A stretch of DNA of 16,909 bases. Origin: Eubacteriaceae bacterium (GTDB lineage: Bacteria > Bacillota > Clostridia > Eubacteriales > Alkalibacteraceae). The position numbers were made by a program, and so were the translations under genes. Position 1 is the first letter of the stretch, and each line of letters begins with the position of its first letter. The notes under the pieces are model-generated. The model ran no database searches, was not told the DNA's origin, and saw nothing but the letters and a program-made list of their open reading frames with translations. The stretch lies in the NCBI GenBank assembly GCA_003446375.1, contig DMAW01000094.1, forward strand, positions 1-16,909, given 5' to 3'. Shown in pieces: positions 1-7,242 of this stretch.

Positions 1-52
1 GTAAAAGATTTTGATTTTCCAATTGCTTAAACACTATGGTTTAACGATACTT

Positions 53-81
53 AAAAGCACGCACAGCTTCGCTGTACGTGC
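53..81 (-). terminator. Probable intrinsic terminator of prfA
   Basis: About 18 bases after the prfA stop, 57-61 (GCACG) pairs with 77-81 (CGTGC) and 63-67 (ACAGC) pairs with 71-75 (GCTGT). There is one C/A mismatch and a three-base loop, giving a GCGAAGC-type cap on the - strand. On the - strand the stem is followed by TTTTAAG (53-56 and beyond), a short T run, so it should terminate with moderate efficiency. Bases 1-52 hold no gene that I can recognise. Confidence 0.62.
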
Positions 82-98
82 TCGCTGGCTCCGCCCTA

Positions 99-1166
99 TC
101 ATTGTTGCATCTTTAGTTTTTCAGCCTGGTCAGTAGTCGTAAGAGCATCTATCATCTCGTTTAGAGATCCGTCTAAAAATTCATCCAGCTTGTATACTGT
201 AAGGCCTATCCTATGATCGGTAATCCTGCCCTGGGGAAAGTTGTAAGTCCTTATCCGCTCGCTTCTATCCCCTGTTCCTACTTGGCTTTTCCTGTTTTGA
301 GCCATCTCGGCATCTTGCTTTTCCTGCTCTATTTCATAAAGCCTGGTCTTAAGTATCTTCATCGCCTTGTCTTTGTTTTTAAGCTGGCTCTTTTCGTCCT
401 GGCACGTAACCACAAGGCCTGTAGGCACGTGGGTTATCCTGACTGCCGAGTCAGTGGTGTTTACGCTCTGGCCTCCGTTTCCGGAAGATCTGTAAACATC
501 CACCCTTAGGTCGTTTTGATTTATCTCGATTTCCACGTCTTCCGCTTCAGGCAATACTGCTACCGTTGCAGTTGAAGTGTGGATCCTTCCTCCTGATTCA
601 GTCGTGGGAATCCTTTGAACACGGTGAACTCCGCTTTCATACTTAAGCTTGCTGTAGGCTCCGTCTGCAGCAATAAGGAAGATTATCTCCTTTATGCCTC
701 CCATGTCGGGGATATTCGAGCTCATTATCTCGTATTTCCAGCCGTTTCTTTCTGCAAATCGTGTGTACATCCTAAAAAGATCCCCTGCAAATAGAGCAGC
801 CTCGCTTCCTCCTGCTCCGGCACGTATCTCTACCATTACTCCTTTATCGTCATTTGGGTCTTTTGGAAGCATCAGGATCCTAAGCTCTTCTTGGAGCCTT
901 TCCTTTTTTTCCAAAAGCTCGTCAAGCTCCATTTCAACAAGCTCCTTAAATTCCTTATCCAGCTTGTCTTTAAGCATTTCCTTGGATTCGGCTATGCCGC
1001 TTTCGACTTTCTTGTACTCTTTATATTTATTTACTATAGGTTCAAGATGAGAGTGCTCTTTAACGAACTTTCTCCATTCGTCTTGATTTCCGATGACATC
1101 AGGATCGCTTATCTTCTCGCCCAAATCTTCGTATTTTGATTCTATAAAATCCAATTTATCCAACAT
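99..1166 (-). CDS. prfA: Peptide chain release factor 1
   Basis: RF1 recognises UAA and UAG in the ribosomal A site and triggers hydrolysis of peptidyl-tRNA. The catalytic GGQ is at residues 231-233 (context SSGNGGQSVN), and the stop-codon-reading tripeptide is P187-T188-T189, where E. coli RF1 has PAT. The product is 355 residues, the normal RF1 length. The frame is open a further five codons to a TTG at 1181, but a GGAGG lies seven bases before the ATG at 1166 and overlaps that TTG, so I place the start at 1166. The gene has its own promoter (1198-1226) overlapping the space after the CHR pair and a hairpin terminator after its stop, so it is probably monocistronic here. Family identity is clear. 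Confidence 0.97.
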   Translation of the reverse strand: MLDKLDFIESKYEDLGEKISDPDVIGNQDEWRKFVKEHSHLEPIVNKYKEYKKVESGIAESKEMLKDKLDKEFKELVEMELDELLEKKERLQEELRILMLPKDPNDDKGVMVEIRAGAGGSEAALFAGDLFRMYTRFAERNGWKYEIMSSNIPDMGGIKEIIFLIAADGAYSKLKYESGVHRVQRIPTTESGGRIHTSTATVAVLPEAEDVEIEINQNDLRVDVYRSSGNGGQSVNTTDSAVRITHVPTGLVVTCQDEKSQLKNKDKAMKILKTRLYEIEQEKQDAEMAQNRKSQVGTGDRSERIRTYNFPQGRITDHRIGLTVYKLDEFLDGSLNEMIDALTTTDQAEKLKMQQ

Positions 1167-1197
1167 TTTTTCATCCTCCAATTAACTTCACGCTGGA

Positions 1198-1226
1198 ATT
1201 ATATCATTATTTTCAAGGCATTACAA
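1198..1226 (-). promoter_or_regulatory. Sigma-A-type promoter of prfA
   Basis: On the - strand, TTGTAA (1221-1226) is followed by a 17-base spacer and a perfect TATAAT (1198-1203). The -10 is preceded by TGA, giving an extended -10 (TGATATAAT). Transcription would start near 1190, leaving a leader of about 25 bases that contains the prfA ribosome binding site. This is the best-matching promoter in the window. Confidence 0.75.
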
Positions 1227-1234
1227 TTGCTTTG

Positions 1235-1762
1235 CTAATATATGAAAAACCCTGCAGCTCCCATCCCTATCAATATGAATATGGGATTTATCTTTCTTAC
1301 AGCCGACAAGTAAAAAGAGATCCCGGCGATAAATACGCCAAAAACATCAGCCACGCCGTCTTCCAGAAGCAAAACCGCAGCTGCGGCTATCATACCCAGA
1401 ACCACAGGTCTGATGAATTCCAAAGATCTTTTCACGTACATGCTGTCTTTAAACTTGGCAAAATAATGGCTGATAATATACACCACAATGGTGGACGGCA
1501 GTATCACGCCCAATGTGCCCAAAAGAGCTCCCAAGACATTCTCGCCTGCCCTATATCCAACAAATGTCGCCACATTTACGCTGATGACCCCCGGGGTCAT
1601 CTCAGAAAGCCCCACGATATCTAGAAATTCCCTTTGACTCATCCACTCGTGAACTCTTATGACGTCTCTTTGCATTATTGGTATCATGGCATATCCCCCA
1701 CCAAAAGTGAACATGCCTATCTTGAAAAAGACTGTAAATATGCTTAACATGATCCCGTCCAT
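1235..1762 (-). CDS. Half-size CHR (chromate transporter family) protein, second of pair
   Basis: A 175-residue membrane protein with one CHR domain. The family signature FFKIGMFTFGGGYAMIPIM lies near residues 10-28, followed by a conserved EMTPGVISVNVATFVGY segment (about 54-70) and several hydrophobic helices to the C-terminus. Full-length ChrA has two such halves; bacteria with short CHR genes usually encode them as adjacent pairs acting together, as here. Its ATG shares one base with the TAA of the upstream CHR gene (TAATG), which implies translational coupling; an AAGGAG lies about nine bases before the ATG. CHR proteins are linked to chromate efflux, but the substrate of short-chain pairs is often unproven, so chromate is a family label and not a demonstrated substrate. 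prfA follows after 68 bases with its own promoter. Confidence 0.88.
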   Translation of the reverse strand: MDGIMLSIFTVFFKIGMFTFGGGYAMIPIMQRDVIRVHEWMSQREFLDIVGLSEMTPGVISVNVATFVGYRAGENVLGALLGTLGVILPSTIVVYIISHYFAKFKDSMYVKRSLEFIRPVVLGMIAAAAVLLLEDGVADVFGVFIAGISFYLSAVRKINPIFILIGMGAAGFFIY

Positions 1763-2307
1763 TACTCATCGCTCCTTGCGGCGTACTTTTGGAATATGGC
1801 GCCCATGATTCCAGCTCCCCCCAGCAATGCCACAGGATCCACTTTTGCAAAGACTATGAGCAAAAGTGCTGCTGCCGATAAGATATACCACGTCCATCTA
1901 AGTTTGTTGAGTGCAACCAGCTTGTAGACTGCAGCAATCAACAGCCCCACTACTGCCGGCCGTATTCCCTTAAATACCTGATCGGCGAAAGGAAGTGCTC
2001 GAAACTTTTCGTAGTTTGATGCAAGGATTATAATTATTGTCACAGGCGCTATTATAACCCCCGCCACCGATGCCGCCACTCCTTTTGCCCCTGCAACATG
2101 ATATCCTGTGTATACAGCGCTGTTAACAGCCAAGGGTCCTGGGGAAGCGGTAGCTACTGTCAGCATATTGACAAAATCCTCTTCTGTAAGCCAACCTTTA
2201 TTTCTTACGAATTCATCTTCAAACAAAGGGATCATTGCATATCCGCCGCCGATAGTGAAAGTACCTATTTTTAGAAACGACTTGAAAAGTTCAATGGTTT
2301 TGTACAT
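1762..2307 (-). CDS. Half-size CHR (chromate transporter family) protein, first of pair
   Basis: A 181-residue integral membrane protein with a single CHR domain, homologous to its downstream partner. Residues about 8-28 carry FLKIGTFTIGGGYAMIPLFED, and ATASPGPLAVNSAVYTGYHVAG (about 53-74) matches the second conserved block; four or five hydrophobic stretches follow. The start has an excellent AAGGAGG five bases before the ATG. It is the first gene of a two-gene unit, and its stop overlaps the start of the partner. The 61 bases upstream hold the terminator of the CBS-domain gene and no convincing promoter of its own, so expression may depend on readthrough or on a promoter I cannot recognise. 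The expected role is anion (chromate-like) transport as a two-subunit carrier. Confidence 0.88.
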   Translation of the reverse strand: MYKTIELFKSFLKIGTFTIGGGYAMIPLFEDEFVRNKGWLTEEDFVNMLTVATASPGPLAVNSAVYTGYHVAGAKGVAASVAGVIIAPVTIIIILASNYEKFRALPFADQVFKGIRPAVVGLLIAAVYKLVALNKLRWTWYILSAAALLLIVFAKVDPVALLGGAGIMGAIFQKYAARSDE

Positions 2308-2332
2308 TTTGCCTCCTTAAATCGACAAGCAC

Positions 2333-2361
2333 AAGAAAAGAACGATGGGTTGCCATCGTTC
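2333..2361 (-). terminator. Intrinsic terminator after the CBS-domain gene
   Basis: A perfect nine-base-pair stem, GAACGATGG (2340-2348) with CCATCGTTC (2353-2361), encloses a four-base loop. On the - strand the stem is followed by TTTTCTTG, a T-rich tract. It begins eight bases beyond the stop of the CBS gene and lies directly before the first CHR gene, so it separates the two units or reduces readthrough between them. Confidence 0.8.
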
Positions 2362-2368
2362 GTCTAAG

Positions 2369-2785
2369 TCAAGCGCTTATCAACTTGTCAGTCTTTAAAA
2401 GATAATCTATTACTTCCTGCCTTGTTATTATTCCTATAAAAACTCCGTCATCGTCAGTTATGGGAACAAAATTTTGGCTTTTGCTAAGTTCGATAATTAC
2501 TTCCAAGGATTCGTTGATGCCGGCCGACTCCACTTTTCGCCTTCTCTTTATATCCCTTATGGTAAACCTGCTGCAGTTTTCAAAATCCATCTGCGGATTG
2601 CTCTTGAACTCCCAAAGCAGATCCCCTTCGGTAAGGGTTCCGGCATATTTGCCCTTTTCGTTGATTATGGGAATTGCACTGTAACCGTTGCTTTCCATGA
2701 TATCCAAAGCGAATTTGACTGAGCATTTCAGCGGAAGAAACACTACGTCTTTCTTTGGAACCAGCAAAAACAAAATGCTATCCAA
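2369..2785 (-). CDS. Two-CBS-domain protein, probable nucleotide-binding regulator
   Basis: The whole protein (about 138 residues) is a tandem CBS pair, the fold that binds adenine nucleotides or c-di-AMP. The first repeat carries NGYSAIPIINEKGKYAGTLTEGDLLW and the second carries FVPITDDDGVFIGIITRQEVIDYLL. No enzyme or membrane domain is attached, so it probably acts as a small sensor on a partner protein; ligand and partner are unknown. The frame is open to a GTG at 2827, but that codon abuts a TATAAT (2819-2824) and has no ribosome binding site. A TTG at 2785 is preceded by AAAGGGGTGA with about six bases of spacing, and starting there gives an N-terminus (LDSILFLLVPKKDVVFL) like clostridial relatives as I remember them. 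It is followed by a strong terminator, so it is probably a single-gene transcript. Confidence 0.85.
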   Translation of the reverse strand: MDSILFLLVPKKDVVFLPLKCSVKFALDIMESNGYSAIPIINEKGKYAGTLTEGDLLWEFKSNPQMDFENCSRFTIRDIKRRRKVESAGINESLEVIIELSKSQNFVPITDDDGVFIGIITRQEVIDYLLKTDKLISA

Positions 2786-2818
2786 ATGCTTCACCCCTTT
2801 ACAAGTGATTTCAACTTC

Positions 2819-2848
2819 ATTATACACTATTATGGGGGATTATGCTTA
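2819..2848 (-). promoter_or_regulatory. Possible promoter of the CBS-domain gene
   Basis: A perfect TATAAT is present on the - strand at 2819-2824. The -35 is weak: TAAGCA or TTAAGC lies 18-19 bases upstream, near 2843-2849. If used, transcription would start near 2812, inside the longer reading frame, and leave about 25-30 bases before the TTG start at 2785. This supports the inner start. Confidence 0.4.
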
Positions 2849-2875
2849 ATATAAGCTTAACATTTTATATTTTTA

Positions 2876-3985
2876 TCACTTTAAATTTTCAGGATTCAAG
2901 CCCAACAGCTCTTCGTGCACGAACAATCCGTTTTTTCTTATCATGACATCGTCAAAGTAGATCTCACCGCCTCCAAAGGCTTCTGTCTGTATGCAGACCA
3001 GGTCCCAATGCACAGCAGAAACGTTGCCATTTGGAGCATCCTCGTAACACATTCCCGGAGTAAAGTGAAAGCTTCCCATTATTTTTTCATCAAATAATAT
3101 GTCATTCATAGGCTTTAATATATATGGATTCACTCCAATGGCAAATTCTCCGATGAATCTTGCCCCTTCATCTGTATCCAATATTTGATTTAGCTTATTT
3201 GTATCATTTGACGTAGCATCTACTATCTTGCCGTCTTCAAAGACGAATTTGACATTTTCGTAAGTAAATCCTTGATACTGGGAAGGCGCGTTGTAAGTGA
3301 GCACCCCATTTACCGAATCCTTGACGGGAGCAGTGTAAACTTCTCCGTCAGGGATGTTTAATTTGCCGTCGCACTTTACTGTCGGTATATCCTTAATCGA
3401 AAATTCAAGGTCCGTACCGGGCCCCGTTATTCTTACCTTGCGGGTATTGTCCATCAAATCCACCAAGCTGTCCATTGCCTTTGACATCTTGCCGTAATCT
3501 AAATTGCAGACCTTAAAGTAAAATTCCTCGAATGACTCCAGGCTTTCTCCTGCAAGTTGAGCCATTGAGTTGTTGGGATATCTTAAGACGACCCATTTTG
3601 TATTGTTTACCCTATGATCTGTCACAGGCCTTAATATCTTGCTTGAAAGCTTCATGTTTTCAGAAGGAACGTCGCTCATTTCGCTTACATTGTCAGAGGC
3701 TCTGATTCCTATATAGGCATCCATCTGCTTCATCTGAAAAAGCTCCGCTTCTTTCATCAATTCAAGCTGCTCCTTCGTGGCTTGCATGAAAAGCTCTCTG
3801 TTTATCGAGCTGTCTATCAACGAAACAAAGGGAAGTCCTCTCCTTTGGTGAACTTCCTTAACAAGCTGCCTGGCCAGAGGCTTTGCGCTTTCTCCGTTTA
3901 TCTGTATCAGCACCTTTTCCCCTTGGGAAATTTCACAAGAATATTCTACAAGGTTTTTAGCAAGGGTTTTTATTCTCTCATCCAT
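2876..3985 (-). CDS. M29-family metalloaminopeptidase (AmpS/PepS type)
   Basis: A cytoplasmic exopeptidase that removes N-terminal amino acids using a two-metal site. Residues matching the M29 metal-ligand pattern are visible in order: E215 (PDGEVYTAPVKDS), E280 (IGEFAIGVNP), H307 (GSFHFTPG), Y314 and the H326-W-D328 triplet (SAVHWDLV). The glycine-rich GGGEIYFDDVMIRKNGLF end is also typical. At 369 residues it is somewhat shorter than AmpS/PepS (roughly 410), but all catalytic blocks are present, so I do not read it as truncated. It starts eight bases after the stop of hxlB, and its GGTGAG ribosome binding site overlaps that stop, so the two form an operon although their functions look unrelated. 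There is no clear hairpin terminator in the 48 bases before the CBS-gene promoter region. Confidence 0.93.
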   Translation of the reverse strand: MDERIKTLAKNLVEYSCEISQGEKVLIQINGESAKPLARQLVKEVHQRRGLPFVSLIDSSINRELFMQATKEQLELMKEAELFQMKQMDAYIGIRASDNVSEMSDVPSENMKLSSKILRPVTDHRVNNTKWVVLRYPNNSMAQLAGESLESFEEFYFKVCNLDYGKMSKAMDSLVDLMDNTRKVRITGPGTDLEFSIKDIPTVKCDGKLNIPDGEVYTAPVKDSVNGVLTYNAPSQYQGFTYENVKFVFEDGKIVDATSNDTNKLNQILDTDEGARFIGEFAIGVNPYILKPMNDILFDEKIMGSFHFTPGMCYEDAPNGNVSAVHWDLVCIQTEAFGGGEIYFDDVMIRKNGLFVHEELLGLNPENLK

Positions 3986-3993
3986 AGACTCAC

Positions 3994-4539
3994 CTACTCC
4001 AAATTGGCATGCCTTTTATACATGCTTTGATTGTCCTGACCGCTAAGATCCATCAAGTATAAAACCAGGCTGTCAAGCAGGACAAGCAGAGTCTGCTCGA
4101 ACAGCGATCCCATGGGCTGAACTGTTATGCTTTTTGCTTCTTCTCCTTTTCCCTGGGCTTTGATCTCAATGATCGCTCCGCTGAGCTTGGCAATAGTTGA
4201 GTTTGGGTTCGTAGTTATAAGGCACACTTCGCCTCCTGTGCTCTTAGCCTTGTTCGCCATGGTAACAAGGGCTCCTGTTTCTCCCGAGCCGGAACCTATC
4301 AAAAGAAGGTCCCCTTCACCCATAGACGGCGTAGTGCTTTCGCCGACTACATAAGACTCCAATCCTAGGTGCATAAGCCTCATTGCAAAGCCTTTGATCA
4401 TGAGGCCGCTTCTTCCTTGGCCTGCAAGAAAAACTCTTTTTGCGTTGATTATCTTTTTGGCCATCTCCAAGACTTGAGCTTCATCTACGCCTTTTGAAAT
4501 TTTTTGAATTTCGTTGCAAATCGTGATCATTTTGTTCAT
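3994..4539 (-). CDS. hxlB: 6-phospho-3-hexuloisomerase (SIS domain)
   Basis: A 181-residue single-SIS-domain protein. PHI interconverts 3-hexulose-6-phosphate and fructose-6-phosphate in the ribulose monophosphate pathway, used for formaldehyde fixation or, in reverse, to make ribulose-5-phosphate. Residues 38-60 (LAGQGRSGLMIKGFAMRLMHLGL), the phosphate-binding GSGSGET (82-88) and the C-terminal QPMGSLFEQ...MYKRHANLE closely follow the HxlB/YckF pattern as I remember it. The start is supported by GAGGGGTG about five bases before the ATG. The M29 aminopeptidase follows in the same operon. The usual partner hexulose-6-phosphate synthase (hxlA) is absent from the window; either it lies elsewhere or the enzyme acts on a related phosphosugar. 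It diverges from the tagF-like gene across 221 bases. Confidence 0.88.
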   Translation of the reverse strand: MNKMITICNEIQKISKGVDEAQVLEMAKKIINAKRVFLAGQGRSGLMIKGFAMRLMHLGLESYVVGESTTPSMGEGDLLLIGSGSGETGALVTMANKAKSTGGEVCLITTNPNSTIAKLSGAIIEIKAQGKGEEAKSITVQPMGSLFEQTLLVLLDSLVLYLMDLSGQDNQSMYKRHANLE

Positions 4540-4760
4540 GGTAGCACCCCTCGCAAATTAGTTGTAAAATTTTTTATATATAATGATGATCCTCTGTACT
4601 GTTTTCTAAATCATTTTACTCTTTTTCCTTGTAATTGTACAGGGTCAAAGGCAAAAACCACATGTAAAATGAGCGTTTACAACTGGGTCTTTTTCTTCTT
4701 TTTAATTCCCGGCTTTTATGATACTATATCCTATATTATTATAGATCAAGGAGCATACAG
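4540..4760. other. Divergent intergenic region between hxlB and the TagF-GT4 gene
   Basis: This 221-base AT-rich spacer must hold promoters for both directions. On the - strand TATATA/TATAAA stands near 4574-4582; on the + strand TACTAT (near 4719) and TATTAT (near 4737) precede the AAGGAG site of the 4761 gene. None has a convincing -35, so I assign no exact promoter. A six-base inverted repeat TGTAAA-N7-TTTACA lies at 4663-4681. No gene or RNA is recognised here. Confidence 0.5.
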
Positions 4761-7199
4761 ATGAAAAGGATTAAAAAAATCTCAAAGAAAATGCTTAACA
4801 AAAACTATATGTTAAAACCTCATTATACTAAAATGATGAAAAACAACAGCCTTAATGCAAACATAGTCTTATATCAATCATATCAAGGCAAAAGTATGAC
4901 CGGCAATCCATACGCCGTTTTCAAGGAGCTTCTCAAAAACAAAAAACTGACCCATGTATGGGCATTGGACAACGAAATGAACATAAACCCCGACTATACG
5001 AATTTAGATAATGTCAAATTCGTCACTATCCATAGCGATGAATATCTAAAATACCTTACCACTGCAAAGTACCTCATAAATAATACGAGCTTTCCCTATT
5101 ATTTTCAGAAGATGGACACACAGATATATATAAACACTTGGCACGGCACTCCACTTAAGACCCTTGGACTGGATATAAAAGACACCCAACCTACTGCACA
5201 TGCCAATATCCAAAGAAACCTGCTCCAAACCGACTATCTTGTAATGCCAAATGCCTTTACTGCTGAAAAGCTGCTAGGCTCCCACGACTGCAAGAGCATC
5301 TTCAATGGCAAGATCATGAATACCGGATATCCTCGAGTGGATTTGACTCTAAGCTTTTCTTCCGACGAAATGAAAGAGCGGCTAGGTGTAGGCAGGTCAA
5401 AGAAAATTATTTTGTATGCTCCTACTTGGAGAGGTCAGGTAGGCAGCGAGACGGATACAAGCAAGAAGCTTTTAGATGAGATCAATCATTTAAAGCAACA
5501 TGTTTCCGAAGGTTACGCCGTGATGCTCAAAGCTCATTATTTTACCTACAATTACTTTAAGGAAAACGACTTGGAACACTTATGTGTACCAGACGGCATC
5601 GATACAAATGAGCTTCTATCTGCCGTGGACATACTTATTACAGATTACTCGAGCATATTCTTTGACTTTTTGCCCACCAAAAGGCCTGTGATCTTTTATG
5701 CAGATGATTTTGAAGATTACCAAAAAACCCGGGGCTTCTATATCGATACGAACACCCTGCCAGGACCAATATGCAAGGATCTTAAGGATCTAGTCTTAAA
5801 AATCAATTCGTTGCAGGACATAATATCTGAATATAAAGAAAAGTACGATGCTTTTTTACAAACTTACTGCTCAAATGATGATGGGCATGCCACCCAGCGC
5901 TTTATAGATGTAATCTTCAACGATAAAGAATTGAGCACTGTGTCTGTAATAGAAAACCCAAAAACAAAAATCTTGATGCACTGCGGTTCATTTGACAATA
6001 ACGGAATAACAGTCTCTGCAATAAGCTTGTTGAACTCTTTGGATTTTGACAGATATGACGTAACCATTACAACCACCGGAAAAATGACTGCCGTCAAGAA
6101 CAATAATCTGAACAAGATTGATAAGAGAGTAAAGGTCATCCATAGAATAGGCACGTTAAACAAGACAATTTGGGAAGGATTCAAGCACTTTGCCATACGG
6201 GAGTTTCCGATCAAGCCTGATTCTTTTCTGCCTGTCAATCTTTACAAGAGAGAATTAAAGAGGATCGTAGGAGATGCCTCATTTGATGTAGGCATAGATT
6301 TTGGCGGTTACAATATCTTGTGGTCCCTTCTTATCGCCCACGGACCTTTTAAGAAAAAGATAATCTACCTGCACAACGACATGTTGATGGAGTTTAATAA
6401 AGTAATCAACGGCAAGCACAGACACAGAAAAAACTTGAAGATAATTTTTTCCATCTACAAAAAATTCGACGTAGCGGCATCCGTCTCTAAATCTGCCCTG
6501 GAAGCAAACAAGGAAAATCTTAAGGATCATTTTTTAGGGTCAGACACCAAACTTGTTTATGTGGACAACGCTATCAACTACAATAAGATACTTGATATGA
6601 AAGATCAAGCTGAGTTTGCCTTTTACAAGGAAAAGTCCTATCTGGTTCTGCCCAAGGAAAATACCCGCAATTTCATTGAGGGCGTAGTCGTGGATCCAGC
6701 TGAAATTAAATTCATAAACATCGGAAGGCTATCACCTGAAAAGGGCCAGGATAAGCTTATAAGGGCCTTTGCCGGGTTATGTGGAAAATACGACAATTTA
6801 AAGCTTTATATAGTTGGAGAAGGGGTTTTGGAAAAAACCTTGAAAACTCTGGTGAATAAACTTAAATTAGAAGACAAAGTCATCTTTACAGGCCAGCTAA
6901 GCAACGCATTTCCACTGCTTAACCTTTGCGACTGCTTTGTCCTGTCTTCCAATTACGAAGGCCAGGGCTTGGTTCTTTTAGAAGCCCTCGTATTGGGCAA
7001 GCCCACTATCAGTACGGATGTCACCGGAGCCCACAGCGTCTTAGAAGGCGGCTACGGCCTCTTGGTCGAAAATTCTGCTGAAGCGGTAATGGAAGGGATG
7101 GAGCGCTTTATAAAAGGTGAAAAAACAGCTGAAAAATCTTTTGACTATGAAAAATACAATGTGGAAGCTTTAAATATGTTTTACGATCTTCTTAAATAA
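4761..7199 (+). CDS. Fusion of TagF-like CDP-glycerol glycerophosphotransferase and GT4 glycosyltransferase
   Basis: An 812-residue two-domain enzyme for a surface polymer of the teichoic-acid type. Residues about 30-385 are a Glyphos_transf (TagF/TarF/TarL) domain: NTWHGTPLKTLG with H128, YAPTWRG (219-225), KAH (257-259) and TDYSSIFFDF (from 294), the CDP-glycerol-binding and catalytic landmarks. Residues about 400-812 are a GT-B family 4 domain with GRLSPEKGQDKL (from 655) and the retaining EX7E motif E733-E741 (YEGQGLVLLEAL). The first 30 residues are strongly basic and could hold the protein to the inner membrane face. There is no signal peptide. AAGGAG seven bases before the ATG supports the start. 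It faces tagGH tail to tail over a shared terminator. It may both add glycerol phosphate and decorate or link the chain with a sugar; the order and sugar are unknown. Confidence 0.9.
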   Translation: MKRIKKISKKMLNKNYMLKPHYTKMMKNNSLNANIVLYQSYQGKSMTGNPYAVFKELLKNKKLTHVWALDNEMNINPDYTNLDNVKFVTIHSDEYLKYLTTAKYLINNTSFPYYFQKMDTQIYINTWHGTPLKTLGLDIKDTQPTAHANIQRNLLQTDYLVMPNAFTAEKLLGSHDCKSIFNGKIMNTGYPRVDLTLSFSSDEMKERLGVGRSKKIILYAPTWRGQVGSETDTSKKLLDEINHLKQHVSEGYAVMLKAHYFTYNYFKENDLEHLCVPDGIDTNELLSAVDILITDYSSIFFDFLPTKRPVIFYADDFEDYQKTRGFYIDTNTLPGPICKDLKDLVLKINSLQDIISEYKEKYDAFLQTYCSNDDGHATQRFIDVIFNDKELSTVSVIENPKTKILMHCGSFDNNGITVSAISLLNSLDFDRYDVTITTTGKMTAVKNNNLNKIDKRVKVIHRIGTLNKTIWEGFKHFAIREFPIKPDSFLPVNLYKRELKRIVGDASFDVGIDFGGYNILWSLLIAHGPFKKKIIYLHNDMLMEFNKVINGKHRHRKNLKIIFSIYKKFDVAASVSKSALEANKENLKDHFLGSDTKLVYVDNAINYNKILDMKDQAEFAFYKEKSYLVLPKENTRNFIEGVVVDPAEIKFINIGRLSPEKGQDKLIRAFAGLCGKYDNLKLYIVGEGVLEKTLKTLVNKLKLEDKVIFTGQLSNAFPLLNLCDCFVLSSNYEGQGLVLLEALVLGKPTISTDVTGAHSVLEGGYGLLVENSAEAVMEGMERFIKGEKTAEKSFDYEKYNVEALNMFYDLLK

Positions 7200-7236
7200 A
7201 TGACAGGCTGCTTTAAAAGCAGCCTGTCATTTATTT
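7200..7236. terminator. Bidirectional terminator between convergent genes
   Basis: Arms 7200-7214 and 7216-7230 are complementary around one unpaired central base (core GACAGGCTGCTTT with AAAGCAGCCTGTC). Reading + it is followed by TTTATTTATATATTT, and reading - by TTTATTTAAG. It starts one base after the 4761 gene and ends a few bases before the end of tagH, so it serves both transcripts. Confidence 0.9.
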
Positions 7237-7242
7237 ATATAT

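Noticed and set aside
27..49. TTAAAC...GTTTAA inverted repeat near the left edge resembling ATAGTTTAACTAT at 12677-12689
   Set aside because: The two share GTTTAAC but the flanking dyads are spaced differently; in AT-rich DNA the heptamer is expected by chance, and no gene context links them.
600..608. P-T-T in place of P-A-T or P-V-T in the RF1 stop-codon-reading loop as a sign of altered stop recognition
   Set aside because: The middle residue of this tripeptide varies among bacterial RF1 proteins. All genes here use ordinary stops (TAA, TAG and TGA are each used), so there is no sign of recoding.
2836..2860. Terminator after the M29 aminopeptidase (GCTT...AAGC near 2844-2857)
   Set aside because: The stem has only four or five base pairs and no following T tract of note on the - strand.
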